This document shows positions 23,401 to 34,471 of a DNA stretch of 64,000 bases, piece by piece. The stretch comes from Rotaria macrura. Lineage: Eukaryota > Rotifera > Eurotatoria > Philodinida > Philodinidae. The DNA is taken from the NCBI GenBank assembly GCA_900239685.1, contig OENT01000394.1:27940-91939 (forward strand), in the 5' to 3' direction. A program made the position numbers and the translations under genes. The notes beneath the pieces are model-generated. The model was not told where the DNA came from. It saw nothing but the letters and a program-made list of their open reading frames with translations, and did no database searches. Numbering within the stretch: position 1 is the stretch's first letter; every line of letters begins with the position of its first letter.

Positions 23401-24838
23401 TTAGGATAATAATCTAGGACATTCATTTTCCTCGAAAACAGATTTTTCCAAGGTAGTTATATGTTATTAGTGTTGTTTATTTTTGTCATGAATACAAAAA
23501 TCAAAACGTGATGCAACTTATCGAAAGATATCTTTCAATAATCAAATAATGAACCGATCGTTCAATTTGTCATTCATTGACTGAAATTATATTTTGTTCA
23601 TTGACCTGAACAGAATTTCTGAGACGCTCTTGATCTAATCAGGGTATATACATATATCGTCTTCTTCATGTCGAAATTAAATTCTTATAACTAAATTTTC
23701 AGTGTAAACAAAAAAACTCAACGCTGAAATCTTATAAATCAAAGTCGAAAAAAAAATAAAGGCAAAATAAATATCCTCGGAAGTTTATGAAGAAACATTT
23801 ATCTTCTAGACTATATGTAAACATATAAAAATTCTTTTCTTTTCTTATTCCATTGATAATATAATTAAGCAATTATTTCCCAAGACAGTTTTGCACTTAA
23901 CAAAGATAAGCCATGTCTATTTTAGAGTGTTAAATTAAAAGCAAACAATGAACGAAACAAAAAAGAAAACCTACCGCCATACAAGACCTTGTTTAACATC
24001 AAGTATAGCCCAACCACTATTCCTTATACTTTCCGATTGATATTGATCGTTTGAATTAGCCACAAGTTCATAATTAATCAATGATATATCATAAATCCAT
24101 GATGCAAATTTCAAACCACATATTTGTCGATCGAACGGAAAATATTGAATATTGACTTTACATGTTGTACGTAGTTTCATTAGTACGGGAAAAACAACTT
24201 CACCTGTATGATACACCATTACATATGGACCTTGTAATTGAGAGAAAAAGAAAACAATAGGTTAATGATAAGAGTCGAAGCATTCGTTAAGTACCATTAA
24301 CAACTCCTTGTGTTGGTGCTTGACTTGACAGATCAAATGCTGCATTATAAATGTAACTATCAGGTAGCCATATTCTATGTGATGGCAAACGAATACCACG
24401 TATGCCGGCATGTACCGACTGATTCCATGAAAGATTTTCATCAATCCATTTTTGTTCAATACGTACGTTGGTTGTTAATATTTGTGTTTTTTCTTCCTAG
24501 AAAACAAAACAAAATAATTAGATTTCATTTAATTGATTCAAAATGAATGTCATGTATTTCTTACAAGCTCAAATAATTGTGTGATTTCCATACGAAATGA
24601 AACAGTAACTACGGCTTGAGCTTGTCGTACTGGCCGTACAGATGGTTCATAGTATTGCAACAATTTTCGTATAAGTTCTTGTTCAGTCGTACAAGCTATA
24701 TGTTATAAAGAGTGTTAAGTTTTTCATTTTGTTGTCAGTAAGATATAGATGAAAAGCAAACGTATATATCAATTAAGTAATCTTACCAACATACGAAACA
24801 ATAATCATGAACAAGAGTAAAATGAGAATTCTATTCAT
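20482..24838 (-). CDS. Nicotinic acetylcholine receptor-type (Cys-loop) subunit, non-alpha
   Basis: Nine exons (24838-24787, 24695-24565, 24496-24295, 24230-23975, 23280-23152, 23044-22923, 22869-22838, 22780-22613, 21090-20482) join in phase to about 566 residues. The order is a signal peptide ([18 protein letters not shown]), an extracellular domain with WNQS and [12 protein letters not shown], the 15-residue Cys-loop [22 protein letters not shown] (loop B), TM1 after [17 protein letters not shown]2 beginning [13 protein letters not shown]3, a long Ser/Asn-rich intracellular loop, and TM4 near the C-terminus. Loop C lacks the vicinal Cys pair, so this is a non-alpha-type subunit. Glu at -1' argues for a cation channel. 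The TM2 9' position is Val, not the near-universal Leu. The 1.5 kb intron 21091-22612 contains another gene on the same strand. The start is supported by the signal peptide. Confidence 0.9.
21753..22364 (-). CDS. Four-TM membrane protein nested in the receptor intron
   Basis: A single open frame of 203 codons encodes a protein with four hydrophobic segments, at about residues 15-42 ([18 protein letters not shown]), 68-92, 96-128 and 146-172. Two helices carry small-residue GxxxG-like packing. The C-terminal tail ends in a Pro/Tyr-rich segment ([12 protein letters not shown]). The layout recalls MARVEL, MS4A or claudin-like tetraspans, but I cannot assign a family. An AATAAA on the minus strand at 21600-21595, about 150 bp past the stop, supports its own polyadenylation. 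It lies wholly inside a receptor intron on the same strand, so nascent receptor transcripts must read through it. An alternative is a cassette exon, but it starts and stops as a complete frame without splice sites in phase. Confidence 0.7.
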   Translation of the reverse strand: MYPNMKICRNQAWDNWGIHGYICGSLLILIGIVTQVLEYPRILNGPTNFNGNLYSMSNYYNHWWLWTYAASIFGLFTFLTGIIGIVAGKRRCYGSILGFFIMCLFSTLFALYLIVYFAFLIKLYHVMIPSSKSSQRTDVETISYSIVCIQLTMACVNVLCSLVAGIFSGRAIAICLPKGVYFHDVRPMPRPIPYQSYTNRFGF

Positions 24839-25899
24839 ATAATTTACATGAGATCAACGAGCACAATAAGAAAAGAAATGACGAAGAGCATGATGAAAAG
24901 ATCGGTTGGACGCAAACAATAGAATCTGTATCTGAAATCACAAAAAAAAATTCTCTTTTCTTTCTCTCAAGATCGTGCAAATATTCGTATTGGTTCTTTC
25001 TGTTACGATCACACCATCATCATTTGCCATTTAGTGTTAGCATTTCTATCCATTTTCTCGATTGTATTTCTTCTCTTGTAGAAGACGATCGGCACTTGGA
25101 TAGAACCGAAAAGAAAACGATACAAACATCTGTCTTTACCTCGCAAGAAACAAGAAGATAGATTTATCATTCGACACCATCACTAATCTTGTTTATTGTC
25201 GTTCTATTTAAGCGAGTAGCAAGAGAAAGTGTATGTTCGGCAAATTGCATTTCATCTATCTCAATCGCTTTACTCGTATAGACACGCAACCGCACTACTC
25301 ACTGTGAAGCGCAACACACATGACACATCCATTGACTAGATAGATATATATTTATATTGAAAGGTCCGCCTTTCGATGAGGAAAATAAGAGAGAAAAAAA
25401 TATATATATATGATGCCATAGACTTATGCTAGACTAGAAAGTGAAGCTTTTACACGATCTTATATGTCCTTCCACTAAACATATTATTGCTTGAAAATGA
25501 AATAAATGTACTTTCACGATAAGATTTTATTCTCTCATTTACTCATTAAAATGAAAAGGAATCTCCTTTCAAAGATGGATGATGATGAAAGTAATTTCGA
25601 CATAATAGGATAAATTAGTGATTAAATTGCATTTATGAAAGAAAAGCTGAAAATTCTTAATGCATTAATCAGAGTACAAGAGTTTTGTCAGCTATATCAT
25701 GAACGTTACTATTAATGATGACTTCGCTTTGATTTAATCTTCATCTATGACATCTGGCGACCTCGTTTAAAATAATTACTTGATTTGTCAGTGTTGTCAA
25801 ACTACGTCACAGACACCAACCACATGAATCTATCTATCAGATCTCTAACCTTCGATAACAATAAATATGAAAACATGACTTTTTTCATTTAGATTTCAG
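24839..25899. promoter_or_regulatory. Divergent intergenic region, receptor/AFG1L
   Basis: About 1.06 kb separates the divergent starts of the receptor subunit and AFG1L. It holds short AT microsatellites near 25345 and 25400 and no open frame of note. Promoters for both genes are expected here, but I cannot point to individual sites. Confidence 0.4.
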
Positions 25900-28800
25900 A
25901 TGAATTTCAATAGGCTATCTCTTTCTTGTTCATGGCAACGTATATCTTATTCGTTAAATCACTTTCGTAAAATTTACACAGCTCAACCAGAATCGTCCCC
26001 TCTTCAAATTTATCGAAATAAAATTGAAGCCTATGAGGTTTGTATTTTCTTATCGATGTTAGACGTTTGAACAAGCTAAAAACTTTAAAGTCCTATCCGA
26101 TCATTGAATACCGTTGAACTCAATATATATATATATATCATACAAAGCGGCAAACATAATTTCACTATTCATTTCATCGGTTCAATGACTCAATTAGTTT
26201 CCTGACATATTGATCTAATCATTGAGAAAGACTTCCGTGCACACCAACTGTTCTCACAACGAACTTTGACGTTTAAGATCGATAATGTCATCGTTCTATT
26301 TAAATAGATTTGCTGTGGACACCTCTAATAATGATCGTAAACTGTTATGACAACTACTCATGGAAAAATCAAATGAAGAACGAGAAGAAAAACAACCTAT
26401 TACTGTCTTAGATATATAGAATAGTCTAAAAGATAAGATTAACGAAGATGGATCGTACTATTGTGTGCTTTAGAATGAAAATTATAAATAGATCGACAAA
26501 TGAGGATAAATTGACTAAAAATCATGAAGAATCTTTTGTTTTCTTTTATGAACATTTAGTTACGTTTTGATACACGTCAAGAACAATTAATGATTATGCT
26601 TGATAAATTATATTATAATCTACAAACTTATGTGCCCGAAATAAGACACATCGAAACAGAAACATTACAAGATAAAGCAAAAAAAACCTTCTTGACAACA
26701 TTGACCAATGTGTTCAAATCATCGAATTCGACAAATGTTTTTCATGAACAACCTAAATCAATATATATCTATGGTGGTGCTGGTTGTGGCAAGGTATTGA
26801 GAGATTTTGTTCGTTCATATTACTTAGACTTATGCACATAGAGTAGAGTCTTCTAATGGATATCTTCTTCGAATGCATGCCAATCAATGAAAAACGACGA
26901 GTACATTTCAATAGTTTTATGCTAGAATTTCATAATCGTAAGTTTCATACATGAAATATATATTTGTTGTTAATGAATTTTATTGATGATCATTTATATT
27001 GTCAAGGTATGCATCGTATTCGAAGTAATAATGCTGCTGTAAGTGATGATCTTCTTGGTAGTGTTGTTGAAGAATTACTTGATGAAATATGGCTATTATG
27101 CTTTGATGAATTTATGGTATTAGATATTGGTGATGCAATGATTATAAAACGTTTATTTGAACATCTATTTGCCAAAGGTATGATTATGGTTTCAACATCG
27201 AATCGGTCACCAGATGATCTTTATTATCGAGGAATAAATCGAGAATATTTTACGCCATTTATACCATTTCTATATCGAATGTGTACAGTACATAATATGG
27301 ATTCATCAACCGACTATCGTTTAATTGGTACTCAGGTATGATACAGTGAAGAAAAAGAATTCTTACGATAGGATATTTCATTCTCTGAAAAATACAGTAG
27401 ATATACAAAAATAATTATCGAATGATAAAACTTATAATTGTGTAGACATTTGCTTTCGAAATAGATTTGCATACGGAAAAAAAATCTTCGCCATTTCTAT
27501 ACATTCAACTCGATTGAACTATAGTTTTTATTTTTTTCAGTACTCTTTTGAATATCTTATGATTTTGAAAATTTTGACTGGAACGATGGTCTAGTAAATT
27601 TTACGAAGAAAGTGAATATCTGAGACACTGTCTAGTATACATATATATGTCGTGTCGAAGTTACAACCTCGACAAAAATGTTGTCGAAGTTAAACTTCGA
27701 CGACTTAGGTGTGATCGAAGTTGTTTTTAAGCAAAACAGATGTATACAGTTGGACACAAAAATGATTTATTTGCACATACTGCTGAATGATGACATCGGG
27801 AGTTACATAACATTTTAGCTTGTTTGCATTTGTATCGACTCGATTTACAACCCCCTTCACAATCGCATTTCAAAATTCCTTGTTGAACTGAGTTTTCCTT
27901 TCGATACCGTCATCTTTACTCTTCACAGAAGGAGATGATATTGATGAGCCATGATTTGGTTCGATTGTTGAAGTCGACCGTATATAGACATGGCGTGCAC
28001 GTTCGAGATTGTCGATGAGATTATAAATGGGTACCAGAGCCTTCTTTGTGGTCATTCATGAATCAGTTAGGTCTCACAGCCACAGAGAAGTAAGTACCAC
28101 CTCTAGTAAAAACAACTTCAACGACAACTTATGTCGAAGTTGAACTTCGACGAAAAAAATTGTCGAACTTCAACTTCGACAACATTTTTGTCGAGGTTGT
28201 AACTTCGATGAAAACTCTAACTTCGACACGACATATATATATATATATATACTTTATGAACGTTTATTTTGCTCAAATCGATTAGGAAATTATCTTCTAC
28301 TTTCCTGTCAAAGTTCGATGGAAAAATAATATATCTAGTATGGATTGATATCGATAGATAAAACTGAAAAACGATTATATCACACATGAAGAAAACAACA
28401 CGTCTATAGTTAGTCTTACTTGTTACAGGGACATGTACAAACAGTGTTCGATGCTAGTCGACCTGAGACAACATCAGAATTAGATTCACTTTGTGCTCGT
28501 CTCATTGCTCCATATGAACCTCAAACAGCAACACTCGATGTCAATGGTCGAGATATAACTATTCCATGGCAAGCACGAGGTGTTACAAAATTTACCTTCA
28601 ATGAATTATGTGGTCAAGAATATTTCTCAGCGGACTATATAGCTATTGCATCAGCATATCATACATTAGTATTGACGGATATACCACGATTAAATATCGA
28701 ACAACGTGATCGTATACGTCGTTTTATAATTCTTATTGATGAATTATATAATTATCATACGAAATTAGTTATTTCAATGTTTGTTCATACAGTTAAAGAT

Positions 28801-28986
28801 ATATTTAATCCATTGAAAGATAATCCACATTTAAAACGTGAAGATCTCCTTACCATGGATGAATTTCATTCATTTGATAGAACTCTATCACGTCTTATTG
28901 AAATGCAATCAAAAGAATATTTAGCTAAACCAAAACGATTTGGTAATACGAAGAAAACATTGGATGAATGGTCACAATTACTATGA
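25900..28986 (+). CDS. AFG1L: AFG1-like mitochondrial ATPase
   Basis: Five exons (25900-26037, 26560-26793, 26847-26937, 27007-27335, 28429-28986) give about 449 residues (human AFG1L about 481). The N-terminus is Arg/Ser-rich without acidic residues for the first 30 positions, as in a mitochondrial presequence. The AAA-type ATPase core shows Walker A YGGAGCGKS split by an intron after the Lys, RRVHFNSFMLEFHNR, Walker B WLLCFDEF, sensor-like MVSTSNRSPDDLY, and a C-terminal family block TFNELCGQEYFSADYIAIAS followed by RRFIILIDELYN. AFG1 proteins act in the mitochondrial inner membrane and matrix in quality control of respiratory-chain subunits. Exon 3 starts at 26847 after GAGTAG; this choice keeps phase and family sequence. 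Intron 4 (1.09 kb) contains an inverted-repeat transposon. Confidence 0.92.
27641..28251. mobile_element. Inverted-repeat DNA transposon (MITE-like) in AFG1L intron 4
   Basis: The ends are complementary over roughly 60-130 bp. TGTCGTGTCGAAGTTA and ACCTCGACAAAAATGTTGTC near the left end recur in reverse complement at 28180-28240, followed by internal sub-repeats of the GAAGTT/AACTTC word. Both ends run into AT/TATA microsatellite, consistent with insertion at TA-rich DNA. The interior (about 27740-28110) has a short minus-strand open frame and a Cys-rich stretch (CDCEGGCKSSRYKC, then LCNSRCHH) of the kind seen at C-termini of some transposon proteins. At about 610 bp it is non-autonomous. The well-matched ends suggest a fairly recent insertion. 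It sits in an intron and does not disturb the host frame. Confidence 0.8.
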
Positions 28987-30969
28987 TATGTCTTCCATTT
29001 ATTTTTGCCGTTTGCTTAATGTATGATCATCTGTGAAACTATTTATTTTTCTATGAAGTATAAAAATTGTAAACCTTTTAGTTTAAAAGAAAGCAATCGA
29101 ATGAATGGCAAGACATAGTTCTTTTTTGACAAGAAAACATAGAATATGTACATAGCAAACTGTTTATTAACAGGCTGCATTTTCGACTTAGATTTGATTC
29201 ATGGTGGAATTGAAAACTATCTCTTTTAACATTTAGACTTAACTTTAACTTCATTGCAAATCTAAACTATGATCCTGAATTTACAGTAAATATTGACAAT
29301 ATTTTGTTGGAGAAATGAATTTGGAAATTGAGAGCATTATTTTCCTCTTAAAAAATTTCGTGCTACTGGGCTAGAGGCAACACTTAATTTCATAACTTTG
29401 ATCGTCATCGAATTCCATATCATATCAATCTCTACCATTTATTCGTGAGTCATATCACAAGTCGATAGAACGAGATCGATTACTCCGACGCCAACCTAAT
29501 AGGAGTCAAGAGAAAGTAACCATTACACTTTTCTTCTATCTACTCTATGGATAGTTTTAGAAATACGTTTGACACATACATTATGATTGTACATCTTGAA
29601 GTAGTTCTAAAAACATGCATTCAATTTGAACGATCTTTTCAATATATTTCGAATCGTTTATTACATCGAAAGACATGTAATGAGTGGGAAGCGATAGTCA
29701 TGAAGAATAATGAAATGGAGCAATATTTATTGAACCTCCTGATTAACTCATCCAATCGTTCTACTATTTTTGGCTAATTTTATAAAAACAATGGATAAGT
29801 TAAAACGAGTACAACCAATACGGTTTATGAATTGTCAAGTGTATGTGTATAACTCTCTCTATTGAAAGATATTAATGTGATTAATTTTGCATATTTGCAT
29901 TGGTGAGATAGATATGAATATCACTTGTTCACTATTATCATTACACACGTGACCAATGGTCACAAACATTTATGAGCTCAAAATATGGTTCATGAAAAAA
30001 TATCTTTCAACAATTGAATAACTATAGTTGGTTGAGAGGGGGTTCTAGATAATATTGTGCCTCTTTTGACTTGGATTCATTCAATAGCAAGTTTTGTACG
30101 GCACATGCAATGATTAGTGTGGCCAGCTGACCTTCTTTAAGTTGATAAATTAGAAATTTTCATCAACAAATGAATTTTAGTATGTCAAACAATATTATTC
30201 CTGAAAAGCATGTAATTTGACATAAACTATTACTACCTGTGGTACATTTTGATTTAATAGGGAAAATATGAAATTCGTTCGCTATAGAGTTCTTGCCAAC
30301 TATGTATCTTGCTGGCAGTCGTATTTTACAACTCATGTGCCATGTTTTACTTCTATTGAAATCCACGGTTCATTGAGTAGAAGATGAATATATAGAATCA
30401 TGCTCAAAGAACAACAACAATGTATTGTGTAGTGTTTTTCAATATGAGATCAATCAGAATTTGAGAGAGAAGTCAATGGCCTTGTTACATCTCAGATTAT
30501 TTACTTCAACAGATCTAGAAACTTTTGATTCTACAAATGATTAACATGCGAATGAACATAATATAAGAAAAAAATGCTCTCAACGAGAGTGATTAAAGCA
30601 ATGTTTTAAGATGGCTAGTCTAATTGAAAATACAAGAATTACAATATAAATCAAGTCTGTTGATTGCAGTTGTTTCAAACACACCGCAATAGTTAAGAAA
30701 AAAGATAAATTCATCTTTCCCTATTATATTTATGTGGAGAGGATAAACGTTCCTGGTGGTCTTAGTGATACTTCGAATTGTTCAATTTATGGTATGAAGA
30801 AATGTTGTATAAGAATCAACGAAACATCTCATTCTTATAATCTCTATAGCACTCTATCATACTGAACAATGAATTACAACCGATGTCTATTTCTTTCACT
30901 GCTGCGATGCAACCTGCACATTATCTAGGTTTACGTGGATTTCCTTTATTGAAAAGTGATGATGATTAA

Positions 30970-31022
30970 TAAGAAAATTTTGCTTGTAATATCTAATAGA
31001 TATTAAAAGCAAAATTTTCTTA
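30970..31022. repeat. Compound perfect hairpin abutting the telomere-like array
   Basis: The outer arms TAAGAAAATTTTGCTT (30970-30985) and AAGCAAAATTTTCTTA (31007-31022) are perfect complements. Inside them a second perfect pair, AATATCT (30988-30994) and AGATATT (30998-31004), leaves a three-base loop. The right arm ends exactly where the G-rich hexamer array begins. Confidence 0.85.
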
Positions 31023-31390
31023 GGGTGTGGCTGTGGCTGTGGGTGTAGGTGCGGGTGCGCATGTGGCTGTGGTTGTGGCTTTGGCTGTGGATTGGGTGAG
31101 GGTGTGGGTGCGCATGTGGGTGTGGTTGTGGGTACGCATGTGGGTGTGGGTGCGGGTGTGGGTGCGCATGTGGGTACGCATGTGGGTGTGGGGCTGGGTG
31201 TAGGCGTGGCCGTGGCTTTGGCTTTGGCTGTGGGTGCGGGTATGGGTGCGCATGTGGGCGTGGCTGTGGGTGTGGGTGCGCATGTGGGTGTGACTGTGGG
31301 TTTCAGTGCGGGTGTGGGTGCACATGTGGGTGTCGGTGCGGGTGTTGGTGTGGTTGGTGTGCGTATTGTTGTGTTGGTTTTGGCAGTAGT
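31023..31390 (+). repeat. Degenerate (TGTGGG)n interstitial telomere-like array
   Basis: The array keeps a 6-bp register over about 60 units. I count about 18 exact TGTGGG hexamers, and the rest are one- or two-base variants (TGCGGG, TGCGCA, TGTGGC, TGTGGT, TATGGG, TACGCA). TGTGGG is the telomeric repeat reported for bdelloid rotifers, so an old interstitial or former terminal telomere tract is the simplest reading. A microsatellite that merely resembles it cannot be excluded. The minus strand has an open frame of Pro-Thr dipeptides only because the period is six. G-rich strand polarity points the former end to the right. Confidence 0.75.
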
Positions 31391-32194
31391 GTGAGATTTT
31401 AGGGGTTGTTTTGAGAAGTCAAAATGTGGAGCGTATTCTGGAAGCGTTTTTTTCAAGCGCACTGAATCTCACTATAGGCTTCCCTGAGGTACAGCTTTAT
31501 TTGTAACCCTTTTCGAAATGCGTCATCCACACCGCTTACCATTGGTTCCGAATAGGACCACACTCAGAATCGTTGTTACAATTATGTAAGATCTTCTGAC
31601 ACCTCTGGTGGTTTAACTAACTGTGCTGTTCACGTCTGAGGTGACTGAGATGTGCAACTTGTTTTTCGCGCAGAAATTCCGCTTTAGCCTGATACGGAGA
31701 AGATAATCATTCTTGTGAATCGGAAAAAAAGTTCCTATCATGCTTCTAATGCTTTTATAATAGAATGCGCATGTTTTGTGAGTGCTTCAATCTGTTTTAT
31801 TTTACGTCTAAATATTGACCGGAGAAATGGGAATCAATGTTGGCTGTAATCAGGCTTTTGTTTGTTTGAAGCAATGAAGATTGCCTATCATTGCAGTAGT
31901 AGGAAGAAGCAAAATTCTTTCTGTTTCTTTGAAACGAATGTTGGCGCTACTGTAGATTTTACCTTTGTCCCCGATTCCTCTTGTGAAGTTGGAGAAAAGC
32001 AAGGTAAGCTATGACTATTATATATTGTATTGCAGGGATGGTTTTTTTATGCTGCGTTATGCCATAGGTCATTCGATTTGCAGTTGCTTGTCGTATCAAA
32101 GCGCAGTTTCTCTTGAAAAATCGTTTCGCAATATATTCTTCGTTTTAGATTTTAGTTAACAGTTGATAGAAGCATCATGGGACGAGCATTAAGG

Positions 32195-32465
32195 CGAATT
32201 AATACTATCGTAAACGTTCGTTTACGGTAACCTATATTATCGGTCCTGACAGTGAATCGATATAAGCTGAGGTTTTCGATTGAACCATATAACGGTCCTA
32301 TTTCCCTGCATCGTAAACGGCTAATCGCCATTGTAACACGATTGAAAAATCGACTGTCCAGTCACTTACGGTCACTTACGACAGGTTGAAAAACGATCGT
32401 AATACGTTGCAAACCAACAGGCGAAAAACGTAACGAGAATGGTTGTTTACGACTGTGGTTCTCGT
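32195..32465. repeat. CGTTTACG/CGTAAACG word patch
   Basis: The stretch opens with CGTAAACGTTCGTTTACG, a palindrome, and then carries scattered ATCGTAAACGG, CACTTACGGT, AACGATCGTAA and GTTTACGAC words in both orientations. The same vocabulary recurs at 39.8 and 41.4 kb. No coding content is evident. Confidence 0.55.
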
Positions 32466-33238
32466 ACCTGGGGTGTTTTGATAGTCAAGTCGCCAGCGTA
32501 GTCTATGTAAACATTACAGGTAGTTGAGCCGATACTTGGTACGTAAGTTACAACAGGATTTTAAATCATTCTGATGATTTACAGATTGAGTACTCTGTTT
32601 AGTAATCAATGAATACTCCTAAAACTGCCTGCGTTCGTGTGAGTACTTCCTAGAGTAATTTGATCGATATCCATTTACTTGGACCAGCACATTCTTATAG
32701 TCATTACGTCACTACCGGATACCAATGCTTCATGTCAGTGTTAGAAAATGGCCATGCCTCATGATCATTTGTTCAGAACCAAGATAAGGACTTGTTTTCA
32801 GGCATGAATCTTTAAAAATCTTAGCTTAAACGTTTCTCCCTTGGAACCTTTCCGGAAATCTCTTGGGAAATTTTTACGTAGGTGGTTTGTTCTATCGTCG
32901 AGTTTGGTATGAATAAAGTATTATTTTAGCGTGTGTGACTATGTGAAAAAGTTAAGCTGAGTTAATCATACGAAAAGTTTCCAAGTACTTCCTATATTAC
33001 AAGTGGAAAGTACTTGGTTAAAATAATTGGTGAAAAATCGTTGAGTAAACAAACACTTGAAATCTGAAGACGCTATAAAGTGGCTATTTCTAGTGAGGCT
33101 CGCTCTCCTAAGAATATTTAGAAATATTTCCTTTTCTTCTCTTGATATAATGTGTGAACTCGTTGTTATTTTCTATAGAACTTTTGTTTTCAACGTACGC
33201 TCTATTAAAATCATTTCAAACATTGGCTTACTACAATC

Positions 33239-34471
33239 ATGTGTTGTTGTCATCTGGCTTCTTGTTACAAAGGATTACCGGTTTATCTTGCGATTATAGC
33301 ATTTCTTGAGTTTATACTTGGCATTGTACGTATTGCAGTCTTTTTTACACCATCTTCATTATTGGTAGCAAATAAAAAGGCTGTTGCTGGTTTTATTTTG
33401 GATTGGATCTCATGTATTATACCAACATTAATGGGTCTGCTAATTGCATTAACATGTTTAATCATTTCATGCGGAATTTTAGCTGCAATATGCGACAAGA
33501 ATAGAATACATACAACTAATGAGATATCAACAAGACGTACTCTAAAAACTATTTGGAAAAATAAACCCTTACAGCGTCTTATTCAATTAAGCTGCAATTG
33601 TCCATGTTACATTGTTCGACCAAAACTTCGATTTATAATAAGACTTTTGTTTTTATTTATCTGTTTTATTTTTCGGATTATTGCTATTGCTCTATATGCA
33701 TCAGCTGGTAGTGATACAAAGGGTGGCTTACTCGCTATTGTTTGTGCCATATCGTTAGTATGCTTGTTTTTTACATTTCTAATTGATTTATATCAATACT
33801 GCGTCTGGTGGCACTATAGACCTCAGTGTGACACGAGATGCAGCATGCCATCGAAGAAACATAAACGTTATATTCCTTATCATTTAATGGGTGATAATCG
33901 TACAATGCGTCTTGGTGATAATCCTTGTCCTGATGGTTTTCAGTGTAGAAATCGTGATTTAGAACATATTCTAATATTTCATTCCAAGGATTTTAAGCCA
34001 CAAGAGCGTTATCGTGATGTTCATCAGAAATCTCCAGGAAAAAATCTTTATATTGGTTTTCATCGAACAACACCTGAAGCAGCTGTGAGCATTGCCCATT
34101 CTGATTTTGCAATTAGTACCAAGTATGAAAGTACAATGTTAGGTCATGGTGTCTATTTCGCTCGATCAATGGAAGAAACAGAAGGCAAAGCGAATGCTGA
34201 CGGTGCTTATATATGTGCTGAAATTGAGATGGGTAGAGTGAAAGAAGTAGGCCCAGACGATCGAAACTCTCTTCGAGGTACAACACATTTGTGGAAAGAA
34301 TATGATACAGTCTACTACAATCATCCCAATGACAGCCGTGATGAATTTTGTGTTAAAAGTACTGATCAAATATTAAAATGGGTTATGGTGATCAATGAAG
34401 AACATGATGAAAAAGTTCGAAACTATGGACTAGATTCAGAATTTAGCGATACAGCCTGTGGATGTATTTAG
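33239..34471 (+). CDS. Membrane-anchored PARP-type ADP-ribosyltransferase with PBZ-like finger
   Basis: This is a single uninterrupted frame of 410 residues. It begins MCCCH, a Cys cluster suited to acylation. Hydrophobic segments lie at about 14-36, 48-83 (long, perhaps a hairpin), 131-154 and 162-191. A CCHH finger follows, Cys230-x5-Cys236-x6-His243-x4-His248, spaced almost like PBZ poly(ADP-ribose)-binding fingers. Residues about 260-385 resemble a PARP catalytic fold: YIGFHRTT with His275, LGHGVYFARS with Tyr306, and RDEFCVKSTDQI with Glu369, giving a complete-looking H-Y-E triad. I expect an integral membrane enzyme that modifies targets with ADP-ribose; substrate and compartment are unknown. 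It lacks introns, unlike almost all core genes here, and lies in the repeat-rich island, which is compatible with retroposition or foreign origin. The start is the first ATG in frame; an upstream 5' exon cannot be excluded. Confidence 0.75.
   Translation: MCCCHLASCYKGLPVYLAIIAFLEFILGIVRIAVFFTPSSLLVANKKAVAGFILDWISCIIPTLMGLLIALTCLIISCGILAAICDKNRIHTTNEISTRRTLKTIWKNKPLQRLIQLSCNCPCYIVRPKLRFIIRLLFLFICFIFRIIAIALYASAGSDTKGGLLAIVCAISLVCLFFTFLIDLYQYCVWWHYRPQCDTRCSMPSKKHKRYIPYHLMGDNRTMRLGDNPCPDGFQCRNRDLEHILIFHSKDFKPQERYRDVHQKSPGKNLYIGFHRTTPEAAVSIAHSDFAISTKYESTMLGHGVYFARSMEETEGKANADGAYICAEIEMGRVKEVGPDDRNSLRGTTHLWKEYDTVYYNHPNDSRDEFCVKSTDQILKWVMVINEEHDEKVRNYGLDSEFSDTACGCI

Larger units (their letters stand above)
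28987..33238. other. Gene-poor repeat-rich stretch
   Basis: No recognisable gene occurs between AFG1L and the PARP-type gene. Short open frames (for example 29547-29777 plus and 30163-30366 minus) show no family features or splice support. The structured parts are a hairpin at 30970-31022, the TGTGGG-like array at 31023-31390, and a CGTTTACG word patch at about 32195-32465. Composition is mixed, with GC-richer blocks than in the flanking gene regions. Confidence 0.6.

Noticed and set aside
29547-29777. 76-codon plus frame in the island
   Set aside because: It reads like a protein but shows no family motif and has no partner exon; too weak to call.
30896-31462. Minus-strand 188-codon Pro/Thr-rich frame
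   Set aside because: The frame exists because the TGTGGG-like array has a 6-bp period; the translation is only Pro-Thr and Pro-Ala dipeptides, and the flanking codons have no features.
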